Shown here: piece by piece, positions 59,570-64,000 of the stretch | Position numbering within the stretch: the stretch's first letter is position 1 | Layout: every line of letters starts with the position of its first letter | Assembly (NCBI GenBank): GCA_045595785.1 | Contig: JAZOBE010000037.1 | Coordinates: 32,956-96,955, forward strand | Origin: SFLA01 sp045595785 | GTDB taxonomy: Bacteria > Bacillota > Clostridia > Oscillospirales > CAG-382 | Direction: 5' to 3' | Length of the DNA stretch: 64,000 bases | Translations under genes and position numbers: made by a program | The notes under the pieces: model-generated | Seen by the model: the letters and a program-made list of their open reading frames with translations, nothing else | Told to the model about the DNA's origin: nothing | Database searches by the model: none

Positions 59570-60394
59570 ATGTTTAAAAACATAGATAAAAACAACGAAA
59601 TATTCAAAAGCGATACCTACAGAAAGGATATAGTTTCCTTTCAATTACTTGAGCTTATAAAAGAAAATCCGATATTGCTTGTGTCCGATGAAAAGAGTTT
59701 TATCATCGGTGCATCCCACCCGGATATGCCGGTGTGGGTATGGACATCGGATGAGATTGACAAAAGCACTAAAACAGAGCTGGCAGAGTATTTTTACGAA
59801 TATTTTGAAAAAGACAGACAAAAACTTTCATTCGTTGCAAAGCCGGAAACGGCAAGCATGCTTGCAGAGCCTTTTATAAACAACAAAAATGCAAAAATAA
59901 GTGTAGTGAATATGCAAAGCTATAAAAACGAAAAGGTTATTCCCCCGAAAAACAAAGAAGCGGTTATCGAAGCACCAACGGAAAAAGACGTTTTATCTAT
60001 TGCTAACCTTTTACGGAATTTCAGTTTGGAATGCTTCGGCAGTGCGGCAGACAACATAGAGGAATACGTAAACACTGCTCAAAAGCTTTTAAATGACCGC
60101 TACTGCCGTATAATAAAAGAAAACGGAAACGTAGTGGCGATGGCAAGAAGCTCGAGAGAAAATCAAGAATTCGTTGCGATAAACGGTGTATATACCTTGC
60201 CTGAACATAGAAAAAAAGGCTATGCTTCTGCAATTGTTGCACATATAAGCAACCTTATATTGCAAAATGGGAAAATTCCTGCTTTGTATACGGACCTTTC
60301 AAACCCTTCTTCAAATACCGCATATAAAAATATAGGCTTTATCGAACAAGCGCCGATAGATCAAATTTATTTAAATTGGAGTGAGCAAAAATGA
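59570..60394 (+). CDS. GNAT-family N-acetyltransferase
   Basis: 274 residues. The first 125 are a variable N-terminal domain; the C-terminal half is a GNAT fold with VYTLPEHRKKGYASAIVAHISN (acetyl-CoA pyrophosphate loop, R-x-x-G-x-A) and the late YTDLSNPSSNTAYKNIGF. This two-part layout is common in clostridial GNATs of unknown substrate. Overlaps the next gene by four bases. Composition is more A/T-rich than the typA region. Confidence 0.8.
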   Translation: MFKNIDKNNEIFKSDTYRKDIVSFQLLELIKENPILLVSDEKSFIIGASHPDMPVWVWTSDEIDKSTKTELAEYFYEYFEKDRQKLSFVAKPETASMLAEPFINNKNAKISVVNMQSYKNEKVIPPKNKEAVIEAPTEKDVLSIANLLRNFSLECFGSAADNIEEYVNTAQKLLNDRYCRIIKENGNVVAMARSSRENQEFVAINGVYTLPEHRKKGYASAIVAHISNLILQNGKIPALYTDLSNPSSNTAYKNIGFIEQAPIDQIYLNWSEQK

Positions 60395-60942
60395 ACCCGC
60401 AAATTGATATAACAAATTTAATAATACAAACACCGCGGTTGATACTTCGCCCGTGGAAACACGAAGACCTTGATGATTTTTTCGAATACGCAAGGGTGGA
60501 CGGAGTAGGACAGCGTGCAGGATGGCTTCCCCACGAAAACAAGGAAGTGTCGAGAGGAATTCTCGAAAAATTCATTCAAAACAAAAAAGTGTTTGCCATT
60601 GAGTACAATAAAAAAGTTATCGGTTCATTGGGTATAGAATATTACCGCGAGGATGATTTTCCCGAACTTTCCGCTCTGAAGGGCAGAGAATTAGGCTACG
60701 TTCTTTCAAAAGAGCACTGGGGAAAAGGACTTATGCCCGAAGCGGTAAATGCGGTAATTGACTATCTTTTTAAAGCAGAAAAGCTGGATTTCATTATCAT
60801 AAGTTATTTTGAATGGAACAGACAGTCGGCAAGGGTAACGGAAAAATGCGGACTAAAGCCCATAAAAAATACCATTCACGAAACACGCTTCGGCACGAAA
60901 GAGCCAACGGTATGTACTATAATTTATAATAAAAAACTTTAA
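60391..60942 (+). CDS. GNAT N-acetyltransferase, RimJ/RimL-like
   Basis: 183 residues. TPRLILRPWKHEDLDDFFEYA at the N-terminus and ELGYVLSKEHWGKGLMPEAV (acetyl-CoA site) are typical of the RimJ/RimL branch that acetylates protein N-termini or small molecules. Starts with ATGA overlap on the previous GNAT gene; a bidirectional hairpin follows. Confidence 0.83.
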   Translation: MNPQIDITNLIIQTPRLILRPWKHEDLDDFFEYARVDGVGQRAGWLPHENKEVSRGILEKFIQNKKVFAIEYNKKVIGSLGIEYYREDDFPELSALKGRELGYVLSKEHWGKGLMPEAVNAVIDYLFKAEKLDFIIISYFEWNRQSARVTEKCGLKPIKNTIHETRFGTKEPTVCTIIYNKKL

Positions 60943-60971
60943 AACGGACTGCTGTGTGCAGTCCGTTTTTG
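60941..60971. terminator. Bidirectional terminator
   Basis: AAAACGGACTGC (60941-60952) pairs with GCAGTCCGTTTT (60958-60969), TGTGT loop, then T-runs on both strands. It separates convergent genes ending at 60942 and 60978. Confidence 0.88.
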
Positions 60972-60977
60972 TTAAGG

Positions 60978-62132
60978 TTATTCAAGATCATCAAGTCTGT
61001 CTTCCAGATCATCTATGCGGGATTCAAGGTCTTCTACTAAAGATTCGAATTCTTCGATTTTGGATTCAAGCTCTTGAATATACTCTTCAAATTCGGAGAA
61101 ATTATTGGGGACGAAGAAAGGATTTAAATGTTGTTTTACATCAATCTTCTCATCCGGATACATTCCGTATTTCAAAAGCCTATCTCTTATATCTGCCGGT
61201 AGTGCCCGAAGCTGTAATGGATTTACTTCAAAATTAAAGTTATATCCGTCCGCCTTCATTTTATCCAATTCATCAAGAATAAGCCGTGTATCGGCATGAC
61301 CGAGATAAGGCGCTATATCTGACCAAGCTCGGAATGAATGGTCAAAATGCCTGCAATATCCAATGAATATCTTAGCAACGCTGTTGTGCCCGATAACACC
61401 CCACCAAGCGCCAAAACAACCAATACCGTGCTTTACCGCATAGTCTATACCGTTTGTAACCACTACTTCGGGCATAATATCGGAAATGACGGGCTTTAGC
61501 ACATCCCATGTTCCGTTTTTGCTTACAATAGATTTGAAGATCATATCAACCAATTCAAAATCCTTGGAATACGGCAGTAACGGAATCATTGCACCGATTC
61601 CGCCCGAGGAATAACGGTTAAGTATAAGCTTTGTCACTTCTTCCTGAGGCAAATACGGAAGCAAGTCTATTCTGCCTTTATCGGTATCTGTGGCAAAGAC
61701 CAGCAACGCCACATCGCGCAAAATATCTTCGTCTGCGAACTTAAAAAGCAGTTTTGCAATACCGCTTCCCTTTGAAATAGCTATCTCGGTTATGGCGGTA
61801 GTAAGTGCTTCTTTGCTTAAATAAGGGGCGAGGGCGTACACATCGCCCACAAGAGTTTTATCGGGCAAGGCGTAATACTCCTCATCACGATAAGGGGTAA
61901 CGGGAGCTTCCTCTCCGTCGGAATGCATTGCGGCAACAATATCCTCTGTGGGGACGGAAAGGGCGGAGGAAAGATCCGAAAGCTTGGATATTTCGGGCAT
62001 AGATTCCCCTCTTTCCCATTTGCTTACAGCTTGGTGGGATACGCCCACCATATCCGCAAGCTGACCTTGAGTTATATTCTTCTCGCGCCGTTTTCCAACA
62101 AGAAAAAGGGCGAATTTTTTCATATCAAACAT
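60978..62132 (-). CDS. XRE-family regulator with long C-terminal domain and coiled coil
   Basis: 384 residues. An XRE helix-turn-helix occupies 8-62 (ITQGQLADMVGVSHQAVSKW). A helical-repeat-like body (85-330) contains several similar blocks (LLPYLPQEEVTKLIL, LLPYSKDFELVDMIF). The last 45 residues are an acidic heptad coiled coil (ELESKIEEFESLVEDLESRI). AAAGGAAA precedes ATG 62132. The body may sense a ligand or protein; target genes are unknown. Possible alternative start ATG 62123. Confidence 0.75.
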   Translation of the reverse strand: MFDMKKFALFLVGKRREKNITQGQLADMVGVSHQAVSKWERGESMPEISKLSDLSSALSVPTEDIVAAMHSDGEEAPVTPYRDEEYYALPDKTLVGDVYALAPYLSKEALTTAITEIAISKGSGIAKLLFKFADEDILRDVALLVFATDTDKGRIDLLPYLPQEEVTKLILNRYSSGGIGAMIPLLPYSKDFELVDMIFKSIVSKNGTWDVLKPVISDIMPEVVVTNGIDYAVKHGIGCFGAWWGVIGHNSVAKIFIGYCRHFDHSFRAWSDIAPYLGHADTRLILDELDKMKADGYNFNFEVNPLQLRALPADIRDRLLKYGMYPDEKIDVKQHLNPFFVPNNFSEFEEYIQELESKIEEFESLVEDLESRIDDLEDRLDDLE

Positions 62133-62243
62133 TTTGTTTTTCCTTTCGCATTTTCTTCCGCTTGCAAGCTTTTACATAAAAAGCATAACAAACATTGGAA
62201 AAAAGGTCAATAAACTTGTGATTGAATTGCGAAAAATCCCAAA

Positions 62244-62269
62244 AATGCTTTTGCAACCGCAGGTTGCAA
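62244..62269 (-). terminator. Terminator of the tcdA-to-lipoprotein run
   Basis: TTGCAACC (62251-62258) and GGTTGCAA (62262-62269) form the stem; the minus strand then reads AAGCATTTTT. Confidence 0.65.
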
Positions 62270-62273
62270 AGAG

Positions 62274-62717
62274 TTATTCTTTCACCATTACGACAATAAG
62301 ACGGCCAATTTCATCAAAAGCCGCAGTATCTTTGTCCTCTTCGTCTACCGTATATCTGACATCGTAAATATACAGCACCGCAACGTCACCGTTATCCAGA
62401 TATACTCGCTTGGTGGATTGGATTTCGGCGGTATAATCGCTACTGGTCTCTTCAGCAAGACGAGATTGTATTTTCTTGTTTACAGCTTTGGACTCAAGCA
62501 CGGAAAGAATTCTCGTTTCCTCGCCTTCTTTGATATGATCTTCTTCCTCAATGGTTCTGTAAACTTCATCAACATTAAACTCTGCCAGAAGCTCACCCAT
62601 ATAGCCGCCTAAGACGGCAATCTCGGAAAAATAAATCTCAACGTCGGAAGCGCTGTAGCACCCGAACAGCATAACCGAAAATACGACGCACAAAATCAAA
62701 GCAATTACTTTTTTCAT
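62274..62717 (-). CDS. Small lipoprotein, DUF4230-like
   Basis: 147 residues. Lipobox MLFGC with Cys20, then a domain with ILSVLESKAVNKKIQSRL and a beta pair (KRVYLDNGDVAVLYIYDVRY). Resembles DUF4230-type secreted proteins, but with low certainty. AAAGGAG precedes ATG 62717. It follows rlmH by 12 bases. Confidence 0.6.
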   Translation of the reverse strand: MKKVIALILCVVFSVMLFGCYSASDVEIYFSEIAVLGGYMGELLAEFNVDEVYRTIEEEDHIKEGEETRILSVLESKAVNKKIQSRLAEETSSDYTAEIQSTKRVYLDNGDVAVLYIYDVRYTVDEEDKDTAAFDEIGRLIVVMVKE

Positions 62718-62729
62718 GGTTTTACTCCT

Positions 62730-63170
62730 TTATTTATGATAAGTTTTACCCGCGATAATGGTAAATGCGCGGTATATCTGTTCTTCCAAAACAATACGCA
62801 TAAGGCGATGAGGAAGTGTCATTTTTGAGAAAGAAAGACGGATATCGCAAGCTTTTTTCACACTTTCATCCAGACCGTGAGAGGAGCCGATGACAAAGCA
62901 TATTTCTGAAAATCCGAAGCGGGTATCCTCCAAAACAGAAGCAAATTCCTCACTGGAAAGCTGCTTTCCCTCAACGCAAAGGGCTATTTTCTTTGCTTTG
63001 GGAGGGAGAAGAGAAAGCACCTTTTCCGCTTCTTTTTTTAAGCTTTCCTCTTCTTTTACAAAGACGGTACGGAAGTTGCAATACGCGGAAAGCCGTTTTA
63101 TATATTCCTTTTCTGCGGCGCGGAAGTAATCCTCCTTAAAATCGCCGACGTGGATAAGCGTTATATTCAT
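62730..63170 (-). CDS. rlmH: 23S rRNA pseudouridine-1915 N3-methyltransferase RlmH
   Basis: A 146-residue SPOUT methyltransferase. ICFVIGSSHGLDESV is the SAM-binding knot and LPHRLMRIVLEEQIYRAFTI the conserved C-terminal signature. It methylates pseudouridine 1915 of 23S rRNA in 70S ribosomes. Length is normal. Its start overlaps the flavin reductase stop by four bases. Confidence 0.93.
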   Translation of the reverse strand: MNITLIHVGDFKEDYFRAAEKEYIKRLSAYCNFRTVFVKEEESLKKEAEKVLSLLPPKAKKIALCVEGKQLSSEEFASVLEDTRFGFSEICFVIGSSHGLDESVKKACDIRLSFSKMTLPHRLMRIVLEEQIYRAFTIIAGKTYHK

Positions 63171-63736
63171 CTGCGTTTTTTCTTCTTTCTTACTGAAAAT
63201 CCAAAGGTGCCGATGCTTTTACCCAGAGGGAAATAGCTTCCGTGGGCGTATGCAAGGAGATTTGCTTTTTCAAGAGCGAGCCTGCCCGATTCCTCTATAA
63301 GAGCTTCGTCAACCGATACTGATACGATGTGAGCCATAAACATATCGTGACTGCCAAGCTCCAATACTCTGTCCACCTTGCACTCGATAGATATGGGACA
63401 TTCCTCAATGGCAGGGCAGCCGGTTATCTCGCTTTTAACGGGGGTGAGTCCCAGATGGGAAAACTTATCTATATCCCTGCCGCTTCTTACACCGCAAAAA
63501 TCGCACGCTTTTACAAGAGGCACGGTGGGAAGATTTATAACAAAAGCACCGTTTTCGCTAATGATTTTATGAGAATACCTCTCCTTGCGGACGGATATAT
63601 AGGTTTGTGCAGGGTCCGTGCAGGTAATACCCGTCCAGCCGATAGTGAGGATATTCGACTTTTCCATAGTGCCGCAGGACACCATTGTGGGAGGCACGGG
63701 AGCCAGAAGCGTACCCGGTTTCCAAACTGTTTTCAT
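63167..63736 (-). CDS. Flavin reductase-like (FMN-binding split barrel) protein
   Basis: A 189-residue FMN-binding split-barrel protein. PGTLLAPVPPTMVSCGTMEK, NILTIGWTGITCTDPAQTYI, VINLPT and KACDFCGVRSGRDIDKF are landmarks of the flavin reductase/FlaRed-like family. It likely reduces FMN or uses bound FMN on small substrates. The C-terminus is very basic (VRKKKKRR). It lies between tcdA and rlmH in one run. Confidence 0.82.
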   Translation of the reverse strand: MKTVWKPGTLLAPVPPTMVSCGTMEKSNILTIGWTGITCTDPAQTYISVRKERYSHKIISENGAFVINLPTVPLVKACDFCGVRSGRDIDKFSHLGLTPVKSEITGCPAIEECPISIECKVDRVLELGSHDMFMAHIVSVSVDEALIEESGRLALEKANLLAYAHGSYFPLGKSIGTFGFSVRKKKKRR

Positions 63737-63740
63737 TAAA

Positions 63741-64000
63741 TCAATTCCTTCCGCATATATCTTTTATGACCTGACCTGCCATAATAAAGCCTGCCACCGG
63801 CGGTACAAATGATACCGACGCCGGTGTACGGCTGTTTATTACGGGCTCTTCCTTGGAATATACCACCTTAAGATGGTTGATTCCTCTTTTGCGAAGCTCT
63901 GTTCTGATGACCTTTGCCAGCGGACACACAGAGGTTTTGGAAATATCAGCTATTTCAAGACGAGTAGGGTCCAGCTTGTTGCCCGTTCCCATACAGGAAA
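63741..64000 (-). CDS. tcdA: tRNA threonylcarbamoyladenosine dehydratase TcdA (C-terminal part)
   Basis: An open minus-strand frame enters from the right edge (upstream codons read SC before MGTGNKLDP), so this is the last 86 or so residues of a longer protein. SCMGTGNKLDPTRLEIADI, KTSVCPLAKVIRTELRKRG and KVVYSKEEPV match the ThiF/E1-like enzyme TcdA (CsdL/YgdL), which cyclises t6A to ct6A at tRNA position 37. The catalytic Cys and ATP site lie outside the window. Confidence 0.85.
   Translation of the reverse strand, partial: SCMGTGNKLDPTRLEIADISKTSVCPLAKVIRTELRKRGINHLKVVYSKEEPVINSRTPASVSFVPPVAGFIMAGQVIKDICGRN

Overview
The window looks like chromosomal DNA of a Gram-positive, probably spore-forming Clostridia (Oscillospirales-like) bacterium. 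This is inferred from AGGAGG ribosome sites, consensus sigma-A promoters with 17-base spacers, DacF, a SpoIID-type protein, RicT/PSP1, an ECF transporter core, a ClpE-like ATPase, and serine/glutamate-rich cell-wall stalks. I see no rRNA, tRNA, CRISPR array or prophage. Most of the sequence is core housekeeping on both strands. A few stretches are visibly more A/T-rich (about 21.2-22.1, 44.4-46.0 and 59.5-62.7 kb), and there is one decayed IS200-type element at about 46.1-46.9 kb.

Layout. 0-2 kb: MgtC-like membrane protein and threonine aldolase. 1.9-5.6 kb (minus): FkbM methyltransferase, galactokinase, MBL hydrolase, unknown. 5.7-10.8 kb: ADP-ribosylglycohydrolase, Nudix, a small P-loop protein with a membrane partner, Pgi, DacF. 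10.8-12.1 kb: a perfect consensus promoter, small ORFs and a strong terminator ahead of a methyltransferase. 12.1-19.1 kb (minus): AlgX-like lipoprotein, EF-G paralogue, degenerate P-type-ATPase-like protein, RlmB. 19.2-23.2 kb: secreted and surface proteins, including a 55-residue secreted peptide. 23.3-26.9 kb: ROK-like kinase, NagA, HAD phosphatase, ACP. 27.0-44.3 kb (plus): ruvC-ruvA-ruvB, an rRNA-type methyltransferase, ecfA1-ecfA2-ecfT, truA, DUF5711, CvpA, pgsA, ClpE-like ATPase, a second dead P-type-ATPase-like protein, DUF1858, mscL, an N-acetylglucosamine-kinase-like protein, thrS. 44.4-46.9 kb: A/T-rich lipoprotein and the broken IS. 46.9-51.4 kb (minus): holB, ricT, MBOAT acyltransferase, DHHW protein. 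51.5-56.5 kb: type II pantothenate kinase, small lipoprotein, HTH protein, three small clustered genes, and a SpoIID/peptidoglycan-binding protein. 56.6-64 kb: typA, a promoter/36-residue ORF/attenuator-like leader before a nucleoside phosphorylase, two GNAT acetyltransferases, an XRE regulator, a lipoprotein, RlmH, a flavin reductase and the end of tcdA.

How genes fit together. NagA, the ROK-like protein and the BadF-type kinase suggest amino-sugar salvage. MBOAT plus DHHW, with a second AlgX-like lipoprotein elsewhere, suggests O-acylation of a surface polymer. EcfA1A2T form the energising module of vitamin uptake; no S component is in view.

The most unusual content is two large membrane proteins that keep the outline of P-type ATPases but have lost the phosphorylated aspartate and most other catalytic motifs (15773-18280 and 38253-40961). 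Next are two leader regions, each with a consensus promoter, a tiny ORF and a strong intrinsic terminator ahead of one enzyme gene (10876-11199 and 58541-58795). All calls come from reading the sequence; no database search was run.
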